This document shows, piece after piece, positions 29,477 to 39,626 of a stretch of 64,000 bases of DNA (its first letter is position 1; every line of letters starts with the position of its first letter). A program made the position numbers and the translations under genes. This DNA is from Acidimicrobiales bacterium (GTDB lineage: Bacteria > Actinomycetota > Acidimicrobiia > Acidimicrobiales > SZUA-35): NCBI GenBank assembly GCA_028285495.1, contig JANQPB010000027.1, forward strand, positions 148,239-212,238, written 5' to 3'. The notes below the pieces were generated by a model. The model was not told where the DNA came from, made no database searches, and was given only the letters and a program-made list of their open reading frames with translations.

Positions 29477-32400
29477 TCAGGCGGCGTCCCACCGGGCGGC
29501 CACGTCGGAGATCGGGGCGGTGAGCAGCTCGACGGTCGGGACCTCGGCCAGCAGGTCCTCCCGGAACGACGGCTCTCGCTCGGTCACGACGTCGACGAGC
29601 TGGCGGTACCGGTTGCGGTAGCCCTGGAGGACCGCTCGGGCCGCCGGCGCCCCGAGCCCGTCGCGGAGCTGGACGTGGCACAACGTCAGGCCGGTGGTCT
29701 GGGCGTCCTTGACCTCGGGCACGATCAGCACCACCCGGCCGTCGGTTCCGACGGTGACGAACGGCTCGCGCTCGACCGACACCCGGTGCTTGGTTCCCCG
29801 CAGCGTCGGATCGCGCTCGACCCGGGAGGCGATGCCGGTGGCGATCCCTCCCTTGTCGACGACGTGGAGCTGGGCACCCCGCCCGTGATCGACCCCGGGC
29901 TCGCCCTCCAGCCGGTAGCGGGTGTACCCGGTGATCTCGCCGATGGCCGGGGTGATGGCGGCCAGCGTGCGCAGGGTCCGGTAGCTGAGTCGGTCGCGGG
30001 GGCAACCGGTGGCCAGGACGCCCTGGATGAGGGCGCCCTGGAGGAGGCTCTCGTCGGCCCGGCTGATCCCGACGGTGACGGTCTTGGCCTGGTGCTTGAT
30101 GGCGTCGACGGGCCGGGTCAGCTCCTCGATGGCCGCCGTGAGGGCCAGGGCCAGGTCCTCGACGACGACGCCGGGGGTGCCGACCTTGCCGAACTCGCCC
30201 TGGTAGGCCTCGATCGGCACGGCGCCGGTGGCGAAGCGGAGCAGGGCCGACAGCCGGGTCGCGGTCGAGGCCTCGAGGTGGCCGTTGTAGGTGCCGGACC
30301 GGAGCCCGTCGACGAACGTGGTGGCGTGGGGGGCGAGGTCGCGGCCGAACCGGGCGAACCAGTCGTCGGTGGCCGGGCCGGTGACGGCGGCACCGACGTA
30401 GGTCTCGATGATGCCCCTCGCCTCTCGCAGCGGGCGGGCGGAGCCGTCGATGGCCAGCGCGGCCTCGTAGCCGAACAGGTGGCCGACCACGGTGGAGAGC
30501 ACGAAGGCGAGCTCGGGGTGCACGGCCGGGACGCCGAGCACCTCCAGGGCGGCCGAGAACCGGTGCTCGCCCTCGGTGGCGATCACGATCGGGGCCGCCT
30601 TGTGGGCCCGGAAGATCGCCACCTCCTTGGCCACGTCGTCGGCGTTGGAGCCGCTCAGGCCGGCGGCGCAGATCAGGATCATCGGCTCGGACGAGAGGTC
30701 GATGTGCTTCTTGTCCTCGGTGACGTCGCAGGCGATCGACTTGTAGCAGAGCTCCGACAGCTTGATCCGCAGCTCCCGGGCCGCCACCAGGTTGGCGCCG
30801 TTGCCGACCATGGCCCAGTAGCGCCGGCTGGGGGCGTGGCGGGCGGCGGCGACGCCGATCTCGGGCCGCTTGGCCACCGTGTCGGCCATCGCCGCCGGCA
30901 GGTTGCGGAGCCCGTCGAGCAGGGCCTGCCGGTGGTCCTCGTCGACGGTGGTCCCGGGGAGGCGCTGGGCCAGCCCGTCGGCCAGGAGGAAGCCGGCGGC
31001 GATCTGGGAGTAGAAGGCCTTGGTCGAGGCGACGCTCATCTCGACGTCTCGACCGTCGGACGTGTACAGCACCCCGTCGGACTTGTCGACGAGATCGCTG
31101 CCCCGCCGGTTGACGATGGCGACCACGGCGGCACCACGGGCCCGGCACAGGTCGACGGTGCGATTGGTGTCGGTGGTGGTGCCGGACTGGCTGACGGCGA
31201 CGACGAGCGTGTCGGACATGTCGGCGCCGAGGTGGAAGCCGGACAGCTCGGTTGCGGTGATCGCCTCGACCGGGACCCTGGCCCCGTCGGCCCCGCCGTC
31301 GAGGGCCCGGGTGATGGCGGCGGCGATGGCCTGCCCGGCCACCGCCGCGGTGCCCTGGCCGATGACGAGGACCCGGCTGATGGTGCCGGCCCGGAGCCGC
31401 TTGTCGACCGACTCGACGATCGTCTCGTCCGGCAGCCGGACCGTCAGGGCGCCGTCGCGCTCGATCAGCCGTCCGCGGAGGGTCTTGCGGAACGACGACG
31501 GCGACTCGCCGATCTCCTTGAGCAGGAAGTGGGGGGCGTCGCCCCGGTCGATGTCGCGGGTGGTGACCGACGGCTGCTTCCACTCGTCGGCACCGATCGG
31601 CAGCTCGGTGCCGTCGTAGGAGAGCCGGGTCACGCCCTTCCTGGTGCCGGCCATCGCTCCCCGCAGGCGGATGATCTGGCCCTGACTGCCGGACGGGTTG
31701 TCGGGGTCGGACGGGGTCTCACCGTCCATCCTGAGGTAGACGTCGGAGTCCTCGACCACGCCGTAGGGCTCGGAGGCGACGACGAAGGCGTCCTCGGCCA
31801 GCCCGACGTACACCCCCTGCCCGCTGCCCCGGAGGGCCAGGTGCACGTCGTCGGGTCGCTCGGCGGTGCTGATGCCGATGGCGACCGAGCCCTCGAACTG
31901 GGCGACCGCCGAGCGGACGGCCTCGTCGAGGTCGAGCCCGTCGGTCAGGCCCCGGCTGACCATCGTCGGGATGACCTTGGCGTCGGTGGTGATCTCGGGG
32001 GCGATGGCCAGGCTGTCGGCCGCGATCAGGTCGGCGAAGTTGTCGACGTCGCCGTTGAGGGCGGCGGTGACGTACGGACCCGACCGGTCGCCCACCTCCT
32101 CGGAGTTGACCGGATGGGCGTTCGGCTGGCTGATGATGCCGACCGACGCCCAGCGGGTGTGGGCCAGCACGGTGGCCTCGCCGTCGGCGCCGGCCAGGGC
32201 CCGGTGCAGCAGCCGGTCGGCGGCGATGGCCGCCCGCATCGAGGCCGTGTTGTCGCCGAGCTCACCGATCTCGGCTGCGGCCTTGTAGACGAACCCGAGG
32301 TGGCCGTCGACGATCCGGACCGACCGGTCGATGAACAGCGGGTCGTTGGTCCGGTCGGTGAGGAGATCGGCCACGTCCCCCGAGCCGAGGTCGAGCCCGT

Positions 32401-32974
32401 GGTTGCCGACGAGCACGTGGAGACCGGCCGAGTCGCGGCCCCGGACCTCGAGCCGATCGAGGTTGCTGAGGGCCTGCTGGATGCTGAACAGCGAGGCCAG
32501 CGCCGACGGCGTGAGCTCGCCGGGGCCGCCGGCCGGCGGCGCGCCGTCGGCGAGGGGCCCGGCCAGGTCGACGACCTCGCCGGCGGCGCGGAGCCGGTCG
32601 CGCTCCAACGACCAGGCCGCGTCCTTCAGGGCGACGAGGGCGCCGTTGACCGCCTCGAGATCCGGCACCGTGTCGCCACGGGCCTCGAGCTCACCCTCGA
32701 TGGCGCCGATGCGCTCGTCGATCTGCCCGACGGTGGCGGCGGTGGCGGCGACGAAGGTCGGCGCCGCCACCATGGCGACCAGGCCGGCCTCGCCCCGCAG
32801 CTCCCGGTCGACGGCGGCCAGTCGCTCGCCGGCGTCGAGCAGGCGGGCGGCCAGGTCGGCCTCGGTGCCGGCCGGCACGGCGGCCAACGCGTCGGCGAGG
32901 GCGGCCGACAGGGCGTCGACGTCGGGGATCGGACGGTCGCTGCGGCGCCGGACGATGGCGATGATTCCACACAT
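29477..32974 (-). CDS. Enlarged GlmS-like glutamine--fructose-6-phosphate aminotransferase (1165 aa)
   Basis: MCGIIAIVRR N-terminus; LDRLEVRGRDSAGLHV; AHTRWASVG; NGDVDN; two SIS blocks (VVAVSQSGTTTDTN; SMVASTKAF-like MSVASTKAFYSQIAAG; YWAMVGNGANLVAARELRIKLSELCY); GlmS tail-like VDAIKHQAKTVTVG followed by an extension. Confidence 0.88.
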   Translation of the reverse strand: MCGIIAIVRRRSDRPIPDVDALSAALADALAAVPAGTEADLAARLLDAGERLAAVDRELRGEAGLVAMVAAPTFVAATAATVGQIDERIGAIEGELEARGDTVPDLEAVNGALVALKDAAWSLERDRLRAAGEVVDLAGPLADGAPPAGGPGELTPSALASLFSIQQALSNLDRLEVRGRDSAGLHVLVGNHGLDLGSGDVADLLTDRTNDPLFIDRSVRIVDGHLGFVYKAAAEIGELGDNTASMRAAIAADRLLHRALAGADGEATVLAHTRWASVGIISQPNAHPVNSEEVGDRSGPYVTAALNGDVDNFADLIAADSLAIAPEITTDAKVIPTMVSRGLTDGLDLDEAVRSAVAQFEGSVAIGISTAERPDDVHLALRGSGQGVYVGLAEDAFVVASEPYGVVEDSDVYLRMDGETPSDPDNPSGSQGQIIRLRGAMAGTRKGVTRLSYDGTELPIGADEWKQPSVTTRDIDRGDAPHFLLKEIGESPSSFRKTLRGRLIERDGALTVRLPDETIVESVDKRLRAGTISRVLVIGQGTAAVAGQAIAAAITRALDGGADGARVPVEAITATELSGFHLGADMSDTLVVAVSQSGTTTDTNRTVDLCRARGAAVVAIVNRRGSDLVDKSDGVLYTSDGRDVEMSVASTKAFYSQIAAGFLLADGLAQRLPGTTVDEDHRQALLDGLRNLPAAMADTVAKRPEIGVAAARHAPSRRYWAMVGNGANLVAARELRIKLSELCYKSIACDVTEDKKHIDLSSEPMILICAAGLSGSNADDVAKEVAIFRAHKAAPIVIATEGEHRFSAALEVLGVPAVHPELAFVLSTVVGHLFGYEAALAIDGSARPLREARGIIETYVGAAVTGPATDDWFARFGRDLAPHATTFVDGLRSGTYNGHLEASTATRLSALLRFATGAVPIEAYQGEFGKVGTPGVVVEDLALALTAAIEELTRPVDAIKHQAKTVTVGISRADESLLQGALIQGVLATGCPRDRLSYRTLRTLAAITPAIGEITGYTRYRLEGEPGVDHGRGAQLHVVDKGGIATGIASRVERDPTLRGTKHRVSVEREPFVTVGTDGRVVLIVPEVKDAQTTGLTLCHVQLRDGLGAPAARAVLQGYRNRYRQLVDVVTEREPSFREDLLAEVPTVELLTAPISDVAARWDAA

Positions 32975-33063
32975 GGTGTTGCGCTCTCGGTCGATGGGCG
33001 ACGGTGCGGGCTCATGGTATTCAGCGAGATCGATCTTCAGGGTTCCCCGGTCGAGCCCGCGAC

Positions 33064-33108
33064 GTTCGCCGGAGGCGAACTCGGGGTTCCGGTGCTCCGC
33101 ACCGGAAC
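33064..33108 (-). terminator. Two consecutive hairpins between glmM and the glmS-like gene
   Basis: GTTCGCC-GGA-GGCGAAC (33064-33080) and GTTCCGGTGC-TCC-GCACCGGAAC (33086-33108). Confidence 0.5.
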
Positions 33109-33223
33109 ACTCAGTGTAGGACGGGCGCCGGCGCCGTTTGGGGGCGGCCGGGGCCCGGCGGCACGAGGGTTTCGCCCGGCGGCGACAACGGTGGGTCGCC
33201 TGGTGCGGGGCCCGGGACGGCCG

Positions 33224-34576
33224 CTAGGGGGAACGGTCGGCCGGGTACGCAGCCTCGGCGGCGGCGACCAGCTCGGCGCAGGCCCGGTCGGCGATGTCGG
33301 GGTCGAGGTGCTCGACCATGATCCGCAGCAGTGGCTCGGTGCCGGATGGCCGGACGAGCACCCGCCCGTCGTCGCCGAACTCGCCCTCCACGGCGGTCAC
33401 CCGGTCGGCGATGGCGGCGGCCGGGTCGTCGACCGGACCGGGGAGACGCACGTTGCGCAGGACCTGGGGGACCCGGTCCATGCTGGCCTCCGCCAGCTCG
33501 GCCAGCGGACGGCCGGAGCGAGCCACGGCGTCGAGGAGCTGCACGCCGGTGAGCACGCCGTCGCCGGTGGTGGCCAGGTCGCGGCAGATCACGTGACCGG
33601 ACTGCTCGCCGCCGAGCGAGAGGCCTCCCGACTCGATGGCCTCCAGGACGTACCGGTCGCCGACCTTGGTCGCCACCACATCGATGCCCTTGGCCGCCAT
33701 GGCCCGATGGAAGCCGAGGTTGGTCATGACGGTGACCACGACGGTGTTGCCCCGGAGCCGCCCCGACCGCGCCCAGTCGGCGGCCAGGAGGGCCAGGACC
33801 CGGTCGCCGTCGACCACCAGACCGGCGTCGTCGACGGCGATCAGCCGATCGGCGTCGCCGTCGAAGGCGAGGCCGGCGGCCGCGCCCTCGGCCACGACGG
33901 CGGTCTGGAGGGCTGCGGTGTCGGTCGATCCGAAACCGGCGTTGATGTTGCGGCCGTCCGGCTGGTCGCCGATCACGACGACATCGGCCCCGAGCCGCCG
34001 GAAGGGCTCGGGCCCGAGCTCGGAGGCGGCGCCGTTGGCGCAGTCGATGACCAACCGCATGCCGCCGAGGGCGTCGGGACCGACCGAGCCGGCGACGAGG
34101 TCGAGCCAGCCGGCCACGCCATGCGAGCTGCGAACGGTGCCGACGTCGGCACCGGCCGCCTGGCCGGACGATCCGGCGCCGAGCAGCTCCAGATACCGGG
34201 CCTCCAGTGCCGCCTGCTCGTCGTCGCCGAGCTTCATGCCACCGGGGGCGAAGATCTTGATCCCGTTGTCGCCGAACGGGTTGTGGGACGCCGAGATCAT
34301 GGCCGCAGCCGCCTTGCGGTCGGCGGCGGCCCAGGCGACGGCGGGCGTCGGCACGACGCCGAGCGGCTCGACGTCGGCGCCGGCCGAGCAGACACCGGCG
34401 GTCAGGGCGCCCTCCAGCATCGGACCGGAGCGGCGCGGATCGCAGCCGACGACGACCAGGTCGCCGCCGAGCACGTCGACGGTGGCCCGGCCGAGGGCCA
34501 GGGCGACCTCGGGGGTCAGCTCGGCGTTGGCCGAGCCCCGGATGCCGTCGGTGCCGAACCGGGGTGCGTCGACCAC
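33224..34576 (-). CDS. glmM: Phosphoglucosamine mutase
   Basis: APRFGTDGIRGSANAELTPEVALALGRA, AAAMISASHNPFGDNGIKIF, AFDGDADRLIAVD, RPSGTEPLLRIMVE. Confidence 0.97.
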   Translation of the reverse strand: MVDAPRFGTDGIRGSANAELTPEVALALGRATVDVLGGDLVVVGCDPRRSGPMLEGALTAGVCSAGADVEPLGVVPTPAVAWAAADRKAAAAMISASHNPFGDNGIKIFAPGGMKLGDDEQAALEARYLELLGAGSSGQAAGADVGTVRSSHGVAGWLDLVAGSVGPDALGGMRLVIDCANGAASELGPEPFRRLGADVVVIGDQPDGRNINAGFGSTDTAALQTAVVAEGAAAGLAFDGDADRLIAVDDAGLVVDGDRVLALLAADWARSGRLRGNTVVVTVMTNLGFHRAMAAKGIDVVATKVGDRYVLEAIESGGLSLGGEQSGHVICRDLATTGDGVLTGVQLLDAVARSGRPLAELAEASMDRVPQVLRNVRLPGPVDDPAAAIADRVTAVEGEFGDDGRVLVRPSGTEPLLRIMVEHLDPDIADRACAELVAAAEAAYPADRSP

Positions 34577-34593
34577 CGTGCCGGGCCGGCGGG

Positions 34594-34980
34594 TTACCGC
34601 TTCGAGTACTGCGGCGCCTTGCGGGCCTTCTTCAGCCCGTACTTCTTGGACTCCTTCTTCCGGGGATCCCGGGTGAGGAGGCCGGCCGACTTCACGTTGG
34701 GTCGGTCTTCGGGGTTCATCTCGACGAGGGCCCGGGTGATACCGAGCCGGAAGGCCCCGGCCTGGCCCGAGAGACCGCCACCGTCGAGGGTGACCGAGAT
34801 GTCGTAGGTCTCCTCGTTGTCGGTGAGGCGGAGCGGCTCGGTGATCAGCGTGCGGTGCACCGCCGACGGGAAGTAGTCCTCGAACTCGCGGCCGTTCGCC
34901 GTGATCTTGCCGGTACCGGGGGTGACCCGGACCCGGGCGATGGCCCGCTTGCGGCGACCGGTTGCCTGAACGCTCGTCAT
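34594..34980 (-). CDS. rpsI: 30S ribosomal protein S9
   Basis: [31 protein letters not shown] ... [22 protein letters not shown]. Confidence 0.98.
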   Translation of the reverse strand: MTSVQATGRRKRAIARVRVTPGTGKITANGREFEDYFPSAVHRTLITEPLRLTDNEETYDISVTLDGGGLSGQAGAFRLGITRALVEMNPEDRPNVKSAGLLTRDPRKKESKKYGLKKARKAPQYSKR

Positions 34981-35015
34981 CGTGATCGGTTCCTCTCGAA
35001 GGTGGCGCAGGGCGC

Positions 35016-35471
35016 TCAGTCGGCCTCGACCCGGCGGGCACCGGGGATCTCGAGGGGTTCGGGCTTCTGGGCGGCGTGTGGATGGGTCGGGCCGGCGTAG
35101 ATCTTGAGCTTGCGGGCCTGCTGGCGACCGAGCCGGTTCTTTGGCAGCATCCCGACGATCGACGACCGCACGGCGTCGGCCGGGCGGCGGGTCAGGAAGT
35201 CGCCGTAGGTCTCGCTCTTGAGGCCGCCGGGGTAGCCGGAGTGGCGGTAGACCTGCTTGCGGTCGGCCTTGTTGGAGGTCAGGACCACCTTGTCGGCGTT
35301 GACGATCACGACGTGGTCGCCGGTGTCGAGGTACGGGGCGAACGTCGGCTTGTGCTTGCCCCGCAGCACGCGGGCGACCTCGGTGGCCATGCGGCCGAGC
35401 GTGAGGCCCTCGGCATCGACGACGTACCAGCTGCGCTCGATCTCGGAAGCTTTGGGGGCGTAGGTCTTCAC
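35016..35471 (-). CDS. rplM: 50S ribosomal protein L13
   Basis: [52 protein letters not shown]. Confidence 0.98.
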   Translation of the reverse strand: MKTYAPKASEIERSWYVVDAEGLTLGRMATEVARVLRGKHKPTFAPYLDTGDHVVIVNADKVVLTSNKADRKQVYRHSGYPGGLKSETYGDFLTRRPADAVRSSIVGMLPKNRLGRQQARKLKIYAGPTHPHAAQKPEPLEIPGARRVEAD

Positions 35472-35535
35472 GGTGATCCTCGGGATCGGGTTTGGGCGTG
35501 CGAGGTGGGCGGCGAGAACACGCCGACCAGCTAGT

Positions 35536-36387
35536 TTACGGGCGTCCGGGTACCCGCTCCAACGTCTGACGCGGCGTCTGTTCCCCATAGTCGACCCGCC
35601 ACAGGGTCAGCCCGTGCGGGGGCGCCGGCTGCTCGGCCGCGGCCCGGTCGCGGGCGGCCAGGACGGCCGGGATCTCGTCGGCTCGACGCTTGCCGGCGCC
35701 GACGGCGACGAGGAAGCCGACGATGCTGCGGACCATCTGGTGGCAGAACGCCGACCCCCCGATCTCGAACCGCAGCAGGCCCTGTTCGTCGTTGTCGTCG
35801 CCCGGATCCGGCCGCTCCGACAGCTCGACGAAGCGGGCCTCGGTGATCCGGCGGACCAGCGACGGCTCGGGCTGGCCGTCGGTCACCTTGGGGCGGCGAC
35901 AGAACGACGAGAAGTCGTGCTCGCCGACGAAGCCGGCCGCCGCCTCCGACATCGCTGCGACGTCGAGCGGCCTGGTCACCCACCAGGCCATGCGGGCCAG
36001 GAACGGATCCGGCGTGTCGCGGTTGACGATCAGGTAGCGGTAGCGCCGACCGGTGGCCGAGAACCGGGCGCTGAAGTCGTCGTCGACGACGTCGATCGAC
36101 CGCAGCACGACCTCGGGTCCGAGCCGGGCGTTGACCGACTTCTGGATCCGGTCGAGGTCGAGGGCGTCGCCGCCGGCGGCGCCGTCGTGGGCGATCGACA
36201 GGACCTGGCCCCAGGCGTGCACGCCGGCGTCGGTCCGCCCGGCCATGACGACCTCGGGGACGCCACCGAGCAAGGGCTCCAGGACCCGTTGCAGCTCCCC
36301 GACCACCGTTCGGACCCCCTCGTTCGGGGCCAGGCCGCGGAAGTCGGTGCCGTCGTAGGCGACGAGGAGCCGAAGGTTGGTGGCCAC
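35536..36387 (-). CDS. truA: tRNA pseudouridine(38-40) synthase TruA
   Basis: [47 protein letters not shown]. Confidence 0.97.
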   Translation of the reverse strand: MATNLRLLVAYDGTDFRGLAPNEGVRTVVGELQRVLEPLLGGVPEVVMAGRTDAGVHAWGQVLSIAHDGAAGGDALDLDRIQKSVNARLGPEVVLRSIDVVDDDFSARFSATGRRYRYLIVNRDTPDPFLARMAWWVTRPLDVAAMSEAAAGFVGEHDFSSFCRRPKVTDGQPEPSLVRRITEARFVELSERPDPGDDNDEQGLLRFEIGGSAFCHQMVRSIVGFLVAVGAGKRRADEIPAVLAARDRAAAEQPAPPHGLTLWRVDYGEQTPRQTLERVPGRP

Positions 36388-36444
36388 GTGGCTGCGACGT
36401 CTCGGCGGAACCGAACCCGAGGTCGCCGCTTCGGGCCGCGGGAC

Positions 36445-36798
36445 CTAGACCAGCTCGATGCGAGCCATCGGGGCGTTGTCGCCCTTGCGTGGCCCGAGCT
36501 TCAGCACCCGGGTGTAGCCCCCGGGGCGGGTCTTGTACCGGGGGGCCACGTCCTCGAACAGCTTCGTCGTCATCTCGACGTCGCCGAGGTAGGCCAGGAC
36601 CTGCCTGAAGTTGTGCAGGTCGTCCTTGCGGGCCTTGGTGATCAGCCGCTCGGCCACCGGGCGCATGGCCTTGGCCTTGGCCTCGGTGGTGACGATGCCC
36701 TCGGCCGCGATCAGCGAGGCGACGAGGTTGGCCATCATCAGCTTCTGGTGCTGGGCCGACCCACCGAACCGGCGGGCCTGACGGGGACGTCCTGGCAT
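36445..36798 (-). CDS. rplQ: 50S ribosomal protein L17
   Basis: MPGRPRQARRFGGSAQHQKLMMANLVASLIAAEGIVTTEAKAKAMRPVAERLIT. Confidence 0.97.
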   Translation of the reverse strand: MPGRPRQARRFGGSAQHQKLMMANLVASLIAAEGIVTTEAKAKAMRPVAERLITKARKDDLHNFRQVLAYLGDVEMTTKLFEDVAPRYKTRPGGYTRVLKLGPRKGDNAPMARIELV

Positions 36799-36824
36799 GG
36801 TTCTCTACTCCTAGAAGGTGCGAC

Positions 36825-36867
36825 GTTTCGGCGAAGCCGAAACTCGAGGTGACGGCGAAGCCGTCAC
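36825..36867 (-). repeat. Twin hairpins with shared GGC-GAA-GCC core between rpoA and rplQ
   Basis: GTTTCGGC-GAA-GCCGAAAC (36825-36843) and GTGACGGC-GAA-GCCGTCAC (36849-36867). Confidence 0.8.
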
Positions 36868-36871
36868 ACGG

Positions 36872-37813
36872 CTACCGAGCGCCGCGGAGGCTCAGGCCCC
36901 GCTCGTCCAGCTTGGCGATGACCTCGTCGAGCGACTTCTGGCCGAAGTTGGTGATCGCCAGCAGGTCGTCGGCGTTCTTGGTCAGCAGCTCGCCGATCGT
37001 GTTGACCTGGGCCCGCTTCAGGCAGTTGCGGGGGCGCTCGGAGAGGTCGAGGTCCTCGATCGGCAGGTCGAGGTCGGGCGAGCCGGAGGCGGCGGCCGGG
37101 GCCTCGCCGAGGGTCAGGCCCTCGGGCTCCTCGCTCATCTCCTCGACGAGCTGGAACAGCGACCGAACGGTGGCGCCGGCCGAGGCCAGCGCGTCACGGG
37201 GAGCGATCGAGCCGTCGGTCTCGATGTCGAGGATCAGCCGGTCGAAGTTGGTCGACTGGTCCACCCGGGTCGGCTCGACCGAGATCGAGACCCGGCGGAC
37301 CGGTGAGAACACCGCGTCGATCGGGATCACGCCGATGGTGGTCGACTCGTTGGCCCGGGAGCTGGCCGGGGTCCAGGCCCGGCCCCGCTCGACGGTGAGG
37401 TCGACGGCGAGGCGGCCCTGATCGTTGAGGGTGGCGACGAGCGAGTCGCGGTTGAGGATCTCGACCTCGGGCGGGCACGAGATGTCGCCGGCGGTGACCG
37501 AGCCGGGGCCGCGGGCGTCGAGCCGCAGCACGACGGGCTCCTCGGACTCGCTGGTCAGCACGACGTCCTTGAGGTTGAGGATGATGTCGGTGACGTCTTC
37601 GGTGACACCGTTGATGGTGTCGAACTCATGCAGGGCGTCGTCGAAGCGGACCGACACGATGGCGGCGCCGGGCACCGACGACAGGAGGGCTCGCCGAAGC
37701 GAGGTTCCCAGGGTGTGGCCGAAGCCGGGCTCCAGGGGGCCGACGGCGAACTTGCCTCGGGTCGACTCGCCGTCGTCGAGCTGCTCGACGGTGGGACGCT
37801 GAATGACGAGCAT
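36872..37813 (-). CDS. rpoA: DNA-directed RNA polymerase subunit alpha
   Basis: MLVIQRPTVEQLDDGESTRGKFAVGPLEPGFGHTLGTSLRRALLSSVPGAA ... ERPRNCLKRAQVNTIGELL. Confidence 0.98.
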   Translation of the reverse strand: MLVIQRPTVEQLDDGESTRGKFAVGPLEPGFGHTLGTSLRRALLSSVPGAAIVSVRFDDALHEFDTINGVTEDVTDIILNLKDVVLTSESEEPVVLRLDARGPGSVTAGDISCPPEVEILNRDSLVATLNDQGRLAVDLTVERGRAWTPASSRANESTTIGVIPIDAVFSPVRRVSISVEPTRVDQSTNFDRLILDIETDGSIAPRDALASAGATVRSLFQLVEEMSEEPEGLTLGEAPAAASGSPDLDLPIEDLDLSERPRNCLKRAQVNTIGELLTKNADDLLAITNFGQKSLDEVIAKLDERGLSLRGAR

Positions 37814-37925
37814 GGGCACGCTTCCTTGGTACGAGGTGGGTGGCGGGGACGGGGACGGATTCGTTCGATGGTCGGGCCGCAAGGACCGGACCGGGGCTGC
37901 GGGCGACGAGCCCGCCGCACGACGA

Positions 37926-38546
37926 CTACTTGGAGTAGAGCTCGACGATCAGCTGCTCACGCAGCGGGACGTCGATCTGCTCACGGAGCGGCTCGGCGTA
38001 GACCTTGATCTGGAAGTCGTGGTCGCCCCGCTCGAGCCAGGCCGGCGGCGTGCGGTCGAGCACGTCGCTGTTCCACTGGACGATCGGGTTGGTTCGGGTC
38101 TTCTCCTTGACCTCGATCTGGTCGCCCTTGCGAACCCGATACGAGGGGACGTTGACCCGCTTGCCGTTGACCAGGACGTGGCCGTGGGACACGAACTGGC
38201 GGGCCTGGGGCCGGGTCGAGGCCCAGCCGGCCCGGTAGATCACGTTGTCGAGGCGGAGCTCGAGCGACCGGAGCATGTTCTCGCCGGTGACGCCGTCCTT
38301 GCGGGACGCCTCCTCGTAGACCTTGCGGAACTGGCGCTCGTTGAGGCCGTAGGTGAACCGGGCCTTCTGCTTCTCCTGCAGCTGGACCAGGTACTCGGAG
38401 TTGTTGTTGCCCCGGCGGCGGGTTCGCCCGTGGATGCCGGGGGGATACGGCCGCTTCTCGAGGGCGTTGGTCTCGCCCCTGGTGCCGAAGATGTTGGTGC
38501 CGAGACGGCGGGAGACGCGGGCCCGGGGGCCGGTGTAGCGGGACAT
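37926..38546 (-). CDS. rpsD: 30S ribosomal protein S4
   Basis: MSRYTGPRARVSRRLGTNIFG ... RLDNVIYRAGWASTRPQARQFVSHGHVLVNGKRVN. Confidence 0.98.
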   Translation of the reverse strand: MSRYTGPRARVSRRLGTNIFGTRGETNALEKRPYPPGIHGRTRRRGNNNSEYLVQLQEKQKARFTYGLNERQFRKVYEEASRKDGVTGENMLRSLELRLDNVIYRAGWASTRPQARQFVSHGHVLVNGKRVNVPSYRVRKGDQIEVKEKTRTNPIVQWNSDVLDRTPPAWLERGDHDFQIKVYAEPLREQIDVPLREQLIVELYSK

Positions 38547-38559
38547 GTCTGACTTCCTC

Positions 38560-38958
38560 CTACACGCGCCGACGCTTCGGCGGGCGGCAACCGTTGTGCG
38601 GGACCGGGGTGACGTCCTTGATGCCCGTCACCTCGATGCCGGCGTTCTGGATCGAGCGGATGGCGGTCTCGCGGCCCGAGCCAGGGCCCTTGACCTGCAC
38701 GTCGACCTTGCGGACCCCGTGCTCCATCGCTCGGCGGGCCGCGGCCTCGGCGGCCATCTGGGCGGCGTACGGGGTGGACTTGCGGGAGCCCTTGAACCCG
38801 ACGTTGCCGGCCGACGACCAGGCGAGGACGTGGCCCTCCTGGTCGGTGATGGCGATGATCGTGTTGTTGAAGCTCGACTTGATGTGGGCGACGCCGTGGG
38901 TGACGTTCTTCCGCTCACGCCGACGGGGACGACGGCCCCCTGCACTTGGCTTTGCCAT
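38560..38958 (-). CDS. rpsK: 30S ribosomal protein S11
   Basis: [50 protein letters not shown]. Confidence 0.98.
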   Translation of the reverse strand: MAKPSAGGRRPRRRERKNVTHGVAHIKSSFNNTIIAITDQEGHVLAWSSAGNVGFKGSRKSTPYAAQMAAEAAARRAMEHGVRKVDVQVKGPGSGRETAIRSIQNAGIEVTGIKDVTPVPHNGCRPPKRRRV

Positions 38959-39335
38959 TACTTGGTGACCTTCTTCTTGCCGGCGACGGTCTTCTTCGGG
39001 CCCTTGCGGGTGCGGGCGTTGGTCTGGGTGCGCTGACCCCGGACCGGGAGGCCCTTGCGGTGGCGGATGCCCTGGTGGCAGCCGATCTCCATCTTGCGCT
39101 TGATGTCCTGCGACACCTCGCGCCGGAGGTCACCCTCGGTCTTGAGGTTCGAGTCGATCCACGCCCGGATCCGCAGCACCTCGTCGTCGGTCAGGTCCTT
39201 GACCCGGGTGCTCGGGTCGATGCCGGTGGCATCGGCGATCGTGCGGGCGGTCGAGCGACCGATCCCGAAGACGTAGGTGAGGGCGATCTCGGTCCGCTTG
39301 TCGCGGGGGATGTCAACGCCGGCGATACGAGCCAT
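38958..39335 (-). CDS. rpsM: 30S ribosomal protein S13
   Basis: [33 protein letters not shown]. Confidence 0.98.
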   Translation of the reverse strand: MARIAGVDIPRDKRTEIALTYVFGIGRSTARTIADATGIDPSTRVKDLTDDEVLRIRAWIDSNLKTEGDLRREVSQDIKRKMEIGCHQGIRHRKGLPVRGQRTQTNARTRKGPKKTVAGKKKVTK

Positions 39336-39336
39336 G

Positions 39337-39450
39337 TCAGCCTTGCCTCTGCTTGTGTCGAGGGTTCTCGCAGATGACCCGGATCGTGCGGTTCCGGCGG
39401 ATCACCTTGCATTTCTCACACATTGGTCGGACGCTTGGGCGAACCTTCAT
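39337..39450 (-). CDS. rpmJ: 50S ribosomal protein L36 (37 aa; absent from the supplied ORF list)
   Basis: Manual reverse-strand translation: [37 protein letters not shown]. Confidence 0.97.
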   Translation of the reverse strand: MKVRPSVRPMCEKCKVIRRNRTIRVICENPRHKQRQG

Positions 39451-39593
39451 CGGAGTACCTGTCGATCGGTGGGTCGGTGTGGGGGTGGATGATTCGGGAG
39501 CGCAGCGGACCCTGCCAAGCGTTGCCGCTCGCTCGTGCTTGTTCGGTTTCGGCGCCGGGCCGATCGTCGGATGGCGGGTCGGCTCCGGGTTCC

Positions 39594-39620
39594 GGGCCGC
39601 CGGCCGGAGGCGGGCGGCCC
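39594..39620 (-). terminator. Hairpin just downstream of infA
   Basis: GGGCCGCC (39594-39601) / GGCGGCCC (39613-39620). Confidence 0.45.
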
Positions 39621-39626
39621 GTCGAC

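Noticed and set aside
33064-33108. glmS ribozyme
   Set aside because: Hairpins do not show a recognisable ribozyme core, and glmS ribozymes are mainly reported from Firmicutes and related phyla.
29675-34807. 1710-aa plus-strand ORF
   Set aside because: Antisense to the glmS-like, glmM and rpsI genes; composition artefact.
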